Positions 26,195-35,236 of a stretch of 64,000 nt of DNA are shown piece by piece. This DNA comes from JAGNXB01 sp964471595. GTDB taxonomy: Bacteria; Bacteroidota; Bacteroidia; Chitinophagales; Saprospiraceae. The position numbers and the translations under genes were made by a program. Under the pieces are notes generated by a model that was not told the origin of the DNA, did no database searches, and saw nothing but the letters and a program-made list of their open reading frames with translations. The stretch spans positions 62,001 to 126,000 of the forward strand of contig CAYYGN010000003.1 of the NCBI GenBank assembly GCA_964471595.1. The letters are read 5' to 3'. The first letter of the stretch is position 1. Every line of letters begins with the position of its first letter.

Positions 26195-27508
26195 ATGGAT
26201 ATGCTCAAGCAGAAATTCATTGACAAAGCCACTGCACTCGGTGCAGAGGTCAAGGAGATCCTTCGCGAACATGGGGAACGCCAGGTGGACAAGGTGACGG
26301 TCAGCCAGGTGTATGGCGGGATGCGGGGCATCAAATCCATGGTCTGGGAACCCTCCGCGCTCGATCCCGAAGAGGGCATCCGTTTTCGCGGTTACGCCAT
26401 CTCCGAACTCAGCCGCCTGTTGCCTACAGCCGACGGGGATGCCGAACCCCTGCCCGAAGGCCTGTTCTGGTTGATGCTGGTGGGTGAAGTGCCTACGCGG
26501 GAGGAAGTCCGGTGGGTCACCGATCAATGGACGCGTCGCAGCAATGTCCCTTCTTATGTCTTCAAGACCCTGGATGCCATGCCGGTGGAGGCACACCCCA
26601 TGTCCCAACTCACCGTAGCGGTGATGGCCATGCAACAGACCTCCATTTTTGCCCGTCGCTATGCCGAGGGCATGAACCGGACGGAATACTGGGATGCCAC
26701 TTATGAGGATACCATGAATCTGTTGGCCCGTCTGCCGCGGGTTGCCGCCTATATCTACCGCCGTACCTATTTTAAAGGAGATCATATTCCTCCGGACATC
26801 TCTTTGGATTGGGCCGGCAATTTTGCCCACATGCTGGGCATCTCGCATCCCGATTTCAAAAGCCTGATGCGGCTTTATCTGACCATCCACGCCGATCACG
26901 AAGGCGGAAACGCCTCAGCCCACACCACCCACCTCGTAGGTTCCACCCTGAGCGATGCCTATCTGAGCTTCGCTGCCGGCATGAATGCGCTCGCAGGCCC
27001 GCTGCACGGTCTCGCCAATCAGGAGGTGATCAAGTGGATTTTCCAGATGATGGATGCCCTGGGAACCCGCGAACCCAGCGAAAAACAAATCGAAGACTAC
27101 GTGCGGTCCACCCTTTCCGCCGGTCAGGTCATTCCGGGATACGGTCATGCTGTCCTCCGCAAACCGGATCCCCGGTTTATGGCCCAGCGTGACTTTGCCG
27201 AGCGCTATATCAAAGATTCCCCGATCGTGGACACGGTTTGGAATATCTACAAAATCGTACCGCCCATCCTGCAGTCCCTGGGCAAGGTATCCAATCCCTG
27301 GCCCAATGTGGATGCCCATTCCGGTGCTCTGCTCGTCCATTACGGTATGGACCAGTACAGCTTTTATACCGTGCTGTTCGGGGTCAGCCGGGCCATGGGT
27401 GTTCTTGCCGCCCTTTGTTGGAGCAGAGCGCTGAGCCTGCCGCTGGAACGTCCCAAATCGGTCACCACCGCCTGGATCAAGAAATACCTGGCCACTCCGC
27501 CGGCCTGA
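26195..27508 (+). CDS. gltA: Citrate synthase, eukaryotic (Si) type
   Basis: 437 residues. It condenses acetyl-CoA and oxaloacetate at the entry to the TCA cycle. The sequence follows the mitochondrial-type enzyme rather than the E. coli hexameric type: VYGGMRGIKSMVWEPSALDP near the N terminus, HADHEGGNASAHTTHLVGST and GPLHGLANQEV with the first catalytic His, PGYGHAVLRKPDPR with the second, and VDAHSGALLVHYGMDQYSFY at the C terminus. This form occurs in many Bacteroidota. ATG 26195 is preferred over an in-frame TTG at 26168 and a later ATG at 26201. A gcvH gene follows 119 bp downstream with its own likely promoter. Confidence 0.93.
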   Translation: MDMLKQKFIDKATALGAEVKEILREHGERQVDKVTVSQVYGGMRGIKSMVWEPSALDPEEGIRFRGYAISELSRLLPTADGDAEPLPEGLFWLMLVGEVPTREEVRWVTDQWTRRSNVPSYVFKTLDAMPVEAHPMSQLTVAVMAMQQTSIFARRYAEGMNRTEYWDATYEDTMNLLARLPRVAAYIYRRTYFKGDHIPPDISLDWAGNFAHMLGISHPDFKSLMRLYLTIHADHEGGNASAHTTHLVGSTLSDAYLSFAAGMNALAGPLHGLANQEVIKWIFQMMDALGTREPSEKQIEDYVRSTLSAGQVIPGYGHAVLRKPDPRFMAQRDFAERYIKDSPIVDTVWNIYKIVPPILQSLGKVSNPWPNVDAHSGALLVHYGMDQYSFYTVLFGVSRAMGVLAALCWSRALSLPLERPKSVTTAWIKKYLATPPA

Positions 27509-27588
27509 CCGACCTGGCGTTTCCGGGAAGAAGAAAAAACCGGTCAAAATTATCCGGCGCGAAATCACCACGTTTGCCTGTCAACGCC

Positions 27589-27596
27589 TATTTTTG
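27589..27596 (+). promoter_or_regulatory. Possible -7 box of gcvH
   Basis: TATTTTTG fits TAnnTTTG and ends 31 bp before the gcvH ATG. No matching -33 element at the expected distance. Confidence 0.4.
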
Positions 27597-27627
27597 GCGC
27601 TCATTTACCCTTCAAGCCTACTGATTT

Positions 27628-28017
27628 ATGCAAATTCCGGACAATCTGCGCTATACCCGTGAACACGAGTGGATCCTGGTCGAGGGAAACACCGGGACCA
27701 TCGGTATCACCGATTTCGCCCAATCAGAACTCGGGGAGATCGTCTATGTCGAAGTGGACACCGTCGGCGAATCCCTAAAACGGGATGATGTCTTTGGCAC
27801 GGTGGAAGCGGTCAAGACAACCTCCGACCTCTTTATGCCCGTCAGTGGTAAAATCCTTGCCTTCAATGAATCGCTGGACGAGAAAGGTGGCGACAACCCG
27901 GCACTGATCAATGAATCGCCTTACGACCAGGGCTGGATCATCAAGGTAGAGCTCTCCGACCCATCGGAGCTGAATGCCCTCCTGGATGCCGATGCCTACC
28001 GCAAGCTCGTTCACTGA
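27628..28017 (+). CDS. gcvH: Glycine cleavage system H protein
   Basis: 129 residues, full length. GcvH carries the aminomethyl group on a lipoyl arm between the P, T and L proteins of glycine decarboxylase. The lipoyl attachment Lys is K63 in TVEAVKTTSDLF; YTREHEWILVEG near the N terminus and the GWIIKVELSDPSEL end are typical. No gcvP or gcvT lies nearby, so as in many Bacteroidota the system is split. The VanZ-like gene follows, possibly overlapping its 3' end if the upstream ATG is used. Confidence 0.96.
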   Translation: MQIPDNLRYTREHEWILVEGNTGTIGITDFAQSELGEIVYVEVDTVGESLKRDDVFGTVEAVKTTSDLFMPVSGKILAFNESLDEKGGDNPALINESPYDQGWIIKVELSDPSELNALLDADAYRKLVH

Positions 28018-28042
28018 TTTTTTTGCGATCCATACACCAAAG

Positions 28043-28420
28043 GTGGCCGGATCGGCATCCTTTCATCAAAGGATCTCCGGATACTTGGGGGTTATTTGGG
28101 GATGGGGCATCGCCCTGATTTCCCTCATGCCGGGCAAAAAGATGCCCGTCGTGGACTGGCCTTTGGGAATTCCGTTGGACAAATGGGCACATTTCGCCGT
28201 TTATGGCGTCTGGATGTGGCTGCTGTTCCCGATGGCAATCCTGAAGGAGTTTTCCCTGTTGAAAATCGCCCTGTCTGCAGCTCTCTTCGGCCTTCTGATG
28301 GAAGTCCTGCAGGCCGCCTTCACCCGGGACAGAATCTTCGAAATTTCCGATATTGCAGCCAATAGCGCCGGAATCCTGGCAGGATGGTGGAGCTATCGGT
28401 TCACCCATAAACGTGGATAA
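28043..28420 (+). CDS. VanZ-like family membrane protein
   Basis: About 125 residues and four predicted transmembrane segments. VanZ-like marks are LISLMPGKKMP after the first segment, DKWAHFAVYGVWMWLL, LFGLLMEVLQAAF and RIFEISDIAANSAGILAG. The family is of unsettled function; VanZ itself gives low-level teicoplanin resistance. The start is uncertain: an ATG at 27974 would overlap gcvH by 44 bp, while GTG 28043 starts just before the first segment and after the gcvH stop; I use the latter. It lies 2 bp upstream of the first TonB gene, giving a gcvH-vanZ-tonB order. Confidence 0.8.
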   Translation: MAGSASFHQRISGYLGVIWGWGIALISLMPGKKMPVVDWPLGIPLDKWAHFAVYGVWMWLLFPMAILKEFSLLKIALSAALFGLLMEVLQAAFTRDRIFEISDIAANSAGILAGWWSYRFTHKRG

Positions 28421-28422
28421 AC

Positions 28423-29322
28423 ATGGAACTGGCATTTCAATCGGGCACCATCGGAGTTATCGTGGTTTTGCTGATGGCCATCATCGCAGGACTGATCATC
28501 TACTTTCGCCGGCGGCTGAACAGCTATGACCATCGCGCTCTCAAAGAGCAACATGGCGAAATACAAGGTGCCGACCTCCTGACCAGCCGGGCCAAATACC
28601 CGGAGGCAGACGGGTTTCGGTGGAGTGGCACCTTCCTGAACTTCAGCCTGTTCGCTTCCCTGGTTCTCATCCTGCTCGCCTTCAACTGGACGACCTACCC
28701 CCGGGATGTGTATATCCCCGAAGGGGCCCTTGACCTGAGCGAGGATATCGAGATCGAACCTCCGCGGACCGCCGAACCGCCACCACCGCCACCACCTCCG
28801 CCACCTCCTGTCATTGAAGAGGTACCCGAAGAACTCATCGAAGAAGATCAGCCGGAATTCGTGGACCAGTCTCTGGACAAGGAAGAAGAGGTCAAGGCGC
28901 CTGAAAGACCTGCAGCACCACCTCCCCCACCTCCCCCACCTCCTCCCAAGGAAGAGGAGATCTTTGTGATCGCCGAGGACATGCCCCGGTTTCCCGGCTG
29001 TGAGGATTTGCCCAGCAAAAAAGAAAAGGAAGCCTGCGCCCAAAAGAAAATGCTGGAATTCATCTACGCCAACATCAAGTATCCGCCCATTGCCCGGGAA
29101 AACGGCGTGGAGGGGACTGTCGTTGTGACCTTCGTCGTTGAAAAAGACGGTGCGGTCAAAGATGCCAAAATAGTACGGGACATCGGAGCCGGCTGTGGTG
29201 ACGAAGCCCTCAGGGTGGTCGAGCTCATGAATAAAAAGAGCCTCAGATGGACCCCCGGAAAGCAGCGCGGCAAACCCGTACGGGTGCAGTTCAACCTGCC
29301 GGTGAAGTTCAAATTGCAATAA
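28423..29322 (+). CDS. TonB family energy transducer, copy 1
   Basis: 299 residues. One hydrophobic segment near the N terminus and a second around residues 75-87 anchor it in the inner membrane. Two poly-proline runs (about 123-134 and 167-176) are separated by an acidic stretch. After the conserved EEEIFVIAEDMPRFPGCE block comes the TonB C-terminal domain (IKYPPIARENGVEGTVVVTF ... RWTPGKQRGKPVRVQFNLPVKF). It should transmit proton-motive force to TonB-dependent outer-membrane receptors. The second N-terminal segment before the proline region is unusual for classical TonB but common in this phylum. Followed by a strong terminator and a paralogue. Confidence 0.92.
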   Translation: MELAFQSGTIGVIVVLLMAIIAGLIIYFRRRLNSYDHRALKEQHGEIQGADLLTSRAKYPEADGFRWSGTFLNFSLFASLVLILLAFNWTTYPRDVYIPEGALDLSEDIEIEPPRTAEPPPPPPPPPPPVIEEVPEELIEEDQPEFVDQSLDKEEEVKAPERPAAPPPPPPPPPPKEEEIFVIAEDMPRFPGCEDLPSKKEKEACAQKKMLEFIYANIKYPPIARENGVEGTVVVTFVVEKDGAVKDAKIVRDIGAGCGDEALRVVELMNKKSLRWTPGKQRGKPVRVQFNLPVKFKLQ

Positions 29323-29344
29323 ACCGGACATTACACCGGCCGGA

Positions 29345-29379
29345 GGGGCTGCAACGATCGTTGCAGCCCCTTCTTTTTT
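29345..29379 (+). terminator. Intrinsic terminator after TonB copy 1
   Basis: A perfect palindrome (GGGGCTGCAA CGATCG TTGCAGCCCC, 29345-29370) followed by TTCTTTTTT. It separates the two TonB paralogues into different transcripts. Confidence 0.88.
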
Positions 29380-29487
29380 ACCCGTGCAGAATCATCCCTC
29401 CGGTTAACCCGTCGCACAGCCAGGGATGACCCAGGTCATTCTTCAGTCCGGCCTTTCTGCTGAATATTGTCTCAACATCCCCGCGTC

Positions 29488-30399
29488 ATGGAAGTCCTCT
29501 TTTCCACCCAAAACCTGCTTCTGGCCCTGGGAGCCGTCATTCTGGTGAGTGCAGGCCTTGTGCTGGGCTTCCGCTACTATTTTCGTCATCTGGATCGGCA
29601 CCGGCTGCGGCACCTTCATGCGGACGACCGCCAGAGGTCGCTCCTGGCCGGAAGGAACAAATACGCGGAGGTGGATGTATTTCGCTGGTCAGGTGTATTC
29701 CTCCGGTTCGGGCTTATGGCCTCCCTGGTCTTGATTCTGGCGGCGCTCAACTGGTCAGAGGAAGGCCGGCCAACCAGCATTCCCGAGGGCGCAATGGATT
29801 TCAGTGAAGACATCGAAGTGGAGATTCCCCGTTCGGCCGAGCCTCCACCCCCACCGCCCCCGCCGCCCCCACCTGTGATCCAGGAAGTCCCGGACGATCT
29901 CCTTGAAGCCGAAGACCAGCCGGAGTTTGTGGACCAGAGCATCGAGCGGCAAACCGAGGTCATCGCCCCTCCACCTGCCGCTCCCGGACCCAAGACTCCA
30001 CCCCCACCACCGCCACCCCCTCCCAAAGAGGAGGAAATCTTTGTCATCGCTGAGGACATGCCTCGTTTCCCGGGTTGTGAAGAACTGCCCACTAAAAAGG
30101 AAAAGGAGGAATGCGCCCGCTCCAAGCTGTTGGAATTTGTATACGCCAACATTTCCTATCCGCCTGAGGCCCGCGAAAACGGGGTGGAGGGAACCGTTGT
30201 CGTGTCTTTTGTGGTGGAAAAGGACGGCTCCGTCACAGACATACGCCTGGTGCGGGATATCGGAGGCGGTACGGGAGACGAGACCGTCAGGGTGGTCCGG
30301 AAAATGAACGATTTGCCGTCCCGTTGGACTCCCGGCAAGCAACGCGGCAAACCGGTCCGCGTCCAGTTCAATCTCCCCGTGAAATTTGTCCTGAAGTAG
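29488..30399 (+). CDS. TonB family energy transducer, copy 2
   Basis: About 303 residues from ATG 29488 (an ATG at 29467 is possible). Same architecture as copy 1: two N-terminal hydrophobic segments, a poly-proline run, an acidic linker EAEDQPEFVDQSIERQTEV, a second proline run, the EEEIFVIAEDMPRFPGCE block and a TonB C-terminal domain ending VRVQFNLPVKFVLK. The C-terminal half is nearly identical in layout to copy 1, which points to a local tandem duplication; the N-terminal segments differ more. The two are separated by a terminator, so they can be expressed independently. Confidence 0.92.
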   Translation: MEVLFSTQNLLLALGAVILVSAGLVLGFRYYFRHLDRHRLRHLHADDRQRSLLAGRNKYAEVDVFRWSGVFLRFGLMASLVLILAALNWSEEGRPTSIPEGAMDFSEDIEVEIPRSAEPPPPPPPPPPPVIQEVPDDLLEAEDQPEFVDQSIERQTEVIAPPPAAPGPKTPPPPPPPPPKEEEIFVIAEDMPRFPGCEELPTKKEKEECARSKLLEFVYANISYPPEARENGVEGTVVVSFVVEKDGSVTDIRLVRDIGGGTGDETVRVVRKMNDLPSRWTPGKQRGKPVRVQFNLPVKFVLK

Positions 30400-30513
30400 C
30401 CGGCAAGCAGGGCGCGGCATAACTTTTGTCGCTTTCGGACGTTCTGAATCCTGCCGGTATGGCGCACCATCAGGCCCTTGTCGGGTGGGACGCTGCCTCT
30501 TATCTCCTGCTCC

Positions 30514-32322
30514 ATGATCCAGCGTTTCTTCCTTTTACTGTTGTTCATGTTGCCGGTCCTTCGGATCGGCGCTCAAGAATCCCGGCTGGCGGAACAGTAT
30601 TTTCAGAATGGCGAATACGAAAAAGCCGCTCAGGTTTACCAGAAACTGCATACCGAGCAGCCCGGCGTGGACCAATATTTCGACCGGTACATCGAATGCC
30701 TGGTTGAGCTGAAAAGTCATGCCGAGGCCGAATCCGCCTTGCGCAAGGAACTCCGTAAAAATCCCAAAGCCGTCCAGCATTATGTCACGCTGGGCGATCT
30801 GTTGCGTCAACAGGAGAAAACAGCCGAAGCCGAAAAGGAATATGCCAATGCCCTGAAAGAAATGCCGGCCGACCGCCTGCAAATCATCAAGCTGGCCAAT
30901 GCCTTCCTCAGGGACATGAACTATACCCTGGCGGCCGAGACTTATGAAAAAGGCGCCAAACTGTTGAAGGATCCCTATGTGTTCTCCTACAACCTCGGGG
31001 ATCTCTACAGGCAATCGGGCGACTACCCGCAGATGATCGAACAGTACCTGATCACCTTGCGGGCAGATCCGCGGCGGCAGAATACCATTCAGATGCTGAT
31101 CCAGCGCTTCCTGCCGGAGGACCGGTACGAGGAATTGTTGGCGCAGCTTTTCGAGGCCATAGCGGTACATCCCGAGGACGATGTCGCCTTGATCGAACTC
31201 CTGACATGGACCTTCATCCAACAGAAAGATTACCGCAATGCCCTGCGCCAAACCCGCGCCTTGGACCAAAAACTCGGTGAGAATGGCATGCGGGTATTCA
31301 ATCTCGGCCAGGTAGCCCTGGTGGAGGGCGACTATGAAGCCGCTGTGGAAGCCTTTCGGTACCTGATCGAAGAACGGGGTCCCGGCTCCCCCTTCTACTT
31401 TGAGGCCAAGAGATCCTCCTTGTTTGCCCGCAGACAGCACCTCATTGAGGCAGGCCCCTATTCCGAAGAAGGACTGTTGTCTCTCGAAGCGGAGTATCTG
31501 CAGTTTCTGGAAGAGAACGGCCGCAACCCATCCACCGCCTCACTGATGATCGAAATGGCCGAGCTTCAGGCCCTCCATCTCCAAAACATCGACCAGGCGA
31601 TCCGGATTCTCGAAGAAGTAGCCCATATGCCGGGGCTGGACCGCGACAATCAATCCAGGGCCAAACTGCAACTCGGAGATTATTACCTCATCCGGGGGAA
31701 TATCTGGGATGCTACCCTGTTGTACTCCCAGGTGGACAAACTGTACAAAGATGATCCACTGGGGCATGAAGCCAGATTCCGGAATGCCCGGCTCTCTTAT
31801 TTCAATGAGGATTTTGAATGGGCACAGGCCCAGTTTGATGTGCTCAAGGCTTCCACCTCCAAGTTGATCGCCAACGATGCCCTCGACCTGTCGGTGTTCA
31901 TCATGGACAACCTGGGGCTGGATACCACCCTGGAAGCCATGGCACTGTATGCCCGAGCCGAATTACTGGTGTTCCAGAACCGCCATGCGGATGCTCTGCT
32001 GGTCCTGGATTCTCTCAACCAAAAATTTCCCGGTCATACACTGGTGGATGATGTCCTTTATCTCAAGGGCCGGATTTACAGCAAGGAGCGCCATTTCGAC
32101 AAAGCAGCCGTGGTCCTGCAGCGGATTGTGGATGAATTTCCGGAAGAGATCCGGGCCGACAATGCCCTTTACCTTTTGGGTGACCTCCATGCCGGCCCCC
32201 TGGCCCAGCCGGAAAGGGCCATGGCGTTTTATGAAAAGCTCTTTACCGATTACTCCAACAGCACCTTCGCTGTGGAGGCCCGCAAAAAGTTTCGTCGTTT
32301 GCGGGGCGACAAAGTCCAATAA
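30514..32322 (+). CDS. Secreted or periplasmic tetratricopeptide repeat protein
   Basis: About 602 residues. ATG 30514 gives a clean signal peptide (FFLLLLFMLPVLRIGAQ, cut before ES). The rest is almost entirely helical repeats; TPR-type units such as AEQYFQNGEYEKAAQVYQKL, AEKEYANALKEMPADRL and DNALYLLGDLHAGPLAQPERA are visible. The last third resembles the tol-pal YbgF-like pattern of units used by periplasmic scaffolds. A role in protein-protein contacts in the periplasm is inferred; no partner is evident. DUF4286 follows 8 bp downstream, so the two are probably one transcript. Confidence 0.85.
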   Translation: MIQRFFLLLLFMLPVLRIGAQESRLAEQYFQNGEYEKAAQVYQKLHTEQPGVDQYFDRYIECLVELKSHAEAESALRKELRKNPKAVQHYVTLGDLLRQQEKTAEAEKEYANALKEMPADRLQIIKLANAFLRDMNYTLAAETYEKGAKLLKDPYVFSYNLGDLYRQSGDYPQMIEQYLITLRADPRRQNTIQMLIQRFLPEDRYEELLAQLFEAIAVHPEDDVALIELLTWTFIQQKDYRNALRQTRALDQKLGENGMRVFNLGQVALVEGDYEAAVEAFRYLIEERGPGSPFYFEAKRSSLFARRQHLIEAGPYSEEGLLSLEAEYLQFLEENGRNPSTASLMIEMAELQALHLQNIDQAIRILEEVAHMPGLDRDNQSRAKLQLGDYYLIRGNIWDATLLYSQVDKLYKDDPLGHEARFRNARLSYFNEDFEWAQAQFDVLKASTSKLIANDALDLSVFIMDNLGLDTTLEAMALYARAELLVFQNRHADALLVLDSLNQKFPGHTLVDDVLYLKGRIYSKERHFDKAAVVLQRIVDEFPEEIRADNALYLLGDLHAGPLAQPERAMAFYEKLFTDYSNSTFAVEARKKFRRLRGDKVQ

Positions 32323-32330
32323 CCCTGAAA

Positions 32331-32645
32331 ATGCTGCTTTACAACGTGACCGTACAAATCGACCGGACGGTGGAAGCCGACTGGCTGGACTGGATGCAGG
32401 CCACCCATATACCTGATGTACTCGCCACGGGTTGTTTTCTGTCCGGGGAATTGTTCCGCTTGATCGACGGGCAAGAAGACCACACCACCTATGCCGTGCA
32501 GTACCGCTGCCGGGATATGGAAACCCTCCACAGATACCAGGAGGTATTTGCCCCCGATCTGCAGGCGGCTCACCGCCAGCGCTATGAAGGCCGGTTTGCC
32601 GCTTTCCGGTCTCTGCTCGAAGAGGTGATCGGAAGATACGGGTAA
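32331..32645 (+). CDS. DUF4286 family protein
   Basis: 104 residues, cytosolic. It shows the DUF4286 pattern (PF14114): LLYNVTVQIDRTVEADWLDW at the start, HIPDVLATGCF, and TTYAVQYRCRDMETLHRYQE before the C-terminal helix. The domain is a small ferredoxin-like dimeric fold found almost only in Bacteroidota; its function is unknown. It is coupled to the preceding TPR gene by an 8-bp gap. Confidence 0.9.
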   Translation: MLLYNVTVQIDRTVEADWLDWMQATHIPDVLATGCFLSGELFRLIDGQEDHTTYAVQYRCRDMETLHRYQEVFAPDLQAAHRQRYEGRFAAFRSLLEEVIGRYG

Positions 32646-32758
32646 CGCTTTGGGTCAAAATCCGTTTTTCAGGCAAAGGTTGGCCCCTAACTTGCAGCCG
32701 GTTGGTATCTTTAGGCCCCTGTCCGGCGTCACGGCCGGCATGATCAAATGATATTCGC

Positions 32759-33922
32759 ATGATTTTCAGCTTGACCGAAGAGCAGTTGGCAGTACGTGAT
32801 GCCGCAAGGGAATTCGCCCAGAAAGATCTTTTGCCCGGTGTGATCGAAAGAGACCGTGAAATGCGCTACCCCGCTGAGGAAGTGCGCAAAATGGCGGAAC
32901 TGGGATTCATGGGCATGATGGTGGATCCACGGTATGGAGGTGGAGGGATGGATACCATTTCCTACGTGCTGGCCATGGAGGAACTCTCCAAAGTGGACAG
33001 CTCCAGTTCAGTAATAGTTTCGGTCAACAACAGCCTTGTTTGCTGGGGACTGGAGACCTACGGCACCGAGGAACAGAAACAGAAATACCTGACACGTCTG
33101 GCTACCGGAGAATGGATTGGGGCATTCTGTCTTTCCGAGCCGGAAGCCGGCAGTGATGCCACCAGCCAGAGGACAACAGCCGTAGATATGGGCGATCATT
33201 ATCTGCTCAACGGCACCAAGAACTGGATTACCAACGGGGGCTCTTCCCAGGTGCACCTGGTTATTGCCCAGACCAATCCGGAGAAAGGACACCACGGCAT
33301 CAACGTATTCATTGTGGAGACGTCCTGGCCGGGTGTCGTGATCGGCGCCAAAGAAGACAAACTCGGCATCCGGGCTTCGGACACCCATACCATCATGTAC
33401 ACGGATGTGCGCGTGCCCAAAGAAAACCGCATCGGCGAAGACGGATTCGGTTTCAAGTTTGCCATGAAGGTCCTCAATGGTGGCCGGATCGGGATTGCGT
33501 CGCAGGCGCTGGGCATCGCGGGCGGAGCTTATGAGCTTGCCCTCGCTTATTCCAAAGAAAGGCAGGCATTCGGCAAGCCGATCAGCCAGCATCAGGCCAT
33601 CGCTTTCAAGTTGGCGGACATGGCTACAGAGATTGAAGCAGCCCGTCTTTTGGTTTACCGTTCCGCCTGGCTCAAGGACCAGGGCAAAGATTATGCTACC
33701 GCCAGCGCCATGGCCAAGGTATTTGCCTCCGAAACGGCGATGAAAGCGACTGTTGAGGCCGTCCAGATCCACGGAGGATATGGATATGTCAAGGAATACC
33801 ATGTGGAACGGCTCCTCCGGGATGCCAAAATCACCCAGATTTACGAAGGCACATCGGAAGTGCAGCGCCTCGTCATTTCCCGAAGCATTCTTTCCGGTCA
33901 ACCCTATGTGGGAGTGCTGTGA
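32759..33922 (+). CDS. Acyl-CoA dehydrogenase (short/branched-chain type)
   Basis: 387 residues. This FAD enzyme introduces the alpha-beta double bond in acyl-CoA. Seen: N-terminal helical domain, CLSEPEAGSDATSQRTTAV with FAD/substrate contacts, GIRASDTHTI, QAFGKPISQHQAIAFKLADM, IHGGYGYVKEYHVERLLRDA, and the catalytic Glu (about E363) in QIYEGTSE. The Glu position is that of short-chain, butyryl- and 2-methylacyl-CoA dehydrogenases rather than isovaleryl enzymes. It stands alone, with no ETF gene next to it. A TATCTTTA sequence near 32706 may be its -7 box. Confidence 0.92.
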   Translation: MIFSLTEEQLAVRDAAREFAQKDLLPGVIERDREMRYPAEEVRKMAELGFMGMMVDPRYGGGGMDTISYVLAMEELSKVDSSSSVIVSVNNSLVCWGLETYGTEEQKQKYLTRLATGEWIGAFCLSEPEAGSDATSQRTTAVDMGDHYLLNGTKNWITNGGSSQVHLVIAQTNPEKGHHGINVFIVETSWPGVVIGAKEDKLGIRASDTHTIMYTDVRVPKENRIGEDGFGFKFAMKVLNGGRIGIASQALGIAGGAYELALAYSKERQAFGKPISQHQAIAFKLADMATEIEAARLLVYRSAWLKDQGKDYATASAMAKVFASETAMKATVEAVQIHGGYGYVKEYHVERLLRDAKITQIYEGTSEVQRLVISRSILSGQPYVGVL

Positions 33923-34013
33923 CAGGCACACCCGTGGGAACGCACCAACCAACCCCCGGGTTCGGGGGGCCTATCCGACCATGGCCAACCGCTGACCCGC
34001 TCCGGGCGGCTGA

Positions 34014-35138
34014 ATGCAACATATGAACGGACGAGGCTCCATATTACTCTTCACTTTCAAAGGCATCCCGGTGCGCCTGCATTGGTCTTTTGCCCTGCTT
34101 TTGGTATGGGTATGGTATGTCGGTATGCGGGCAGGCATGGACATGGCGGCGATAGGGGTACTCGCCCTGCTCGTCGGTAGTCTGTTTGTTTGTGTGGTCA
34201 TGCATGAGTTTGGCCATGCCCTTGCTGCCCGTCGGTATGGCGTCCGGACGCGGGATATCATACTCAGCCCGATCGGGGGGGTAGCCAGGCTCGACAGGAT
34301 TCCTGACAAGCCGGCCCAGGAATTGGTGGTGGCGCTGGCAGGACCTTTGGTCAATGTCGTCATTGCTATCCTATTGGGGATTCTGGCCTGGTTGCGCGGC
34401 AACGGAGGGATGACCATCACCGGCGATACGGAAAGTGCCATTTTCCGTCTGCCCAACTTCCTTCCCTTGTTGCTGTGGATGAATGTCTGGCTGGTGTTTT
34501 TCAACATGATCCCGGCTTTTCCTATGGATGGAGGCCGCGTATTGAGGGCGCTGCTCGCCATGCGCTACGGGCGTCTCACCGCCACCCGCTGGGCTTCCAT
34601 CGTCGGCCGGATACTCGCCGTGGGATTCGTTATCTGGGCTTTCTGGCGTCAGGAGCTCTTTATCGGATTGATCGGGGTTTTCATTTATCTGATGGCCACC
34701 CAGGAATACAAAATGGTACTGGCGGATGCCCGTTACCGGCGTTTCAACGTCCGAGATGTCACCCGGAGACTGTACACCCTTATCCATCCGCATGAACCTG
34801 CCGGTCAGGTATTGCAGAAAATGCTGGGCGGACTGGAAGTCAATTTCATGGTGGGTGAGGATTCCGCCCATCCCGATGGTTATGTGACAGCAGCAGATCT
34901 GATTCGGGCCCGTGAACAGGGACATACTCACACTCCGGTGGCTCATTTCACACGGCCTTTTATTCTCAAAATGCCCGAGGAGGCAGCCCTTACGGAGGCC
35001 TTTCCTTTGTTTCAGACAGATCCTCGTGCCGTCATCCTGGTTTTGGCGGCCGATGGGAGCGTCTCAGGCCTCCTGGATCGGGATCAGATTGATCATGTCC
35101 TGTACTGGAGCCATCGTTCGTCCCAGGCGGAGCCATAG
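34014..35138 (+). CDS. M50 family site-2-like metalloprotease
   Basis: 374 residues. An intramembrane zinc protease of the SpoIVFB-like group: the zinc motif HEFGH spans residues 64-68 within a transmembrane segment, and NMIPAFPMDGGRVLRA supplies the third ligand Asp. About six membrane segments cover residues 10-230. The C-terminal 140 residues occupy the place where CBS domains occur in related proteases but do not show a clear CBS motif. Such proteases cut membrane-bound regulators; no anti-sigma factor target is adjacent. ATG 34014 is used (34023 possible). It ends at a bidirectional terminator. Confidence 0.88.
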   Translation: MQHMNGRGSILLFTFKGIPVRLHWSFALLLVWVWYVGMRAGMDMAAIGVLALLVGSLFVCVVMHEFGHALAARRYGVRTRDIILSPIGGVARLDRIPDKPAQELVVALAGPLVNVVIAILLGILAWLRGNGGMTITGDTESAIFRLPNFLPLLLWMNVWLVFFNMIPAFPMDGGRVLRALLAMRYGRLTATRWASIVGRILAVGFVIWAFWRQELFIGLIGVFIYLMATQEYKMVLADARYRRFNVRDVTRRLYTLIHPHEPAGQVLQKMLGGLEVNFMVGEDSAHPDGYVTAADLIRAREQGHTHTPVAHFTRPFILKMPEEAALTEAFPLFQTDPRAVILVLAADGSVSGLLDRDQIDHVLYWSHRSSQAEP

Positions 35139-35173
35139 GTTGAGCCTGCGAATTTCTCCCCGGTAACCACCAA

Positions 35174-35203
35174 TAAAAAGGGCCTCCCGTGAGGAAGGCC
35201 CTT
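35174..35203. terminator. Bidirectional terminator between the M50 and Omp28-like genes
   Basis: A run of A, the stem AAAGGGCCT paired with AGGCCCTTT around a short loop, then TTTCTT. Placed between two convergent genes, it can serve both. Confidence 0.8.
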
Positions 35204-35236
35204 TCTTAAGCGCTGGGAGCATCAAGGTGTTTCCAA

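Noticed and set aside
33950..33972. CCCCCG/CGGGGG hairpin after the acyl-CoA dehydrogenase gene as a terminator
   Set aside because: Short stem with no T tract on either strand; not strong enough to list.
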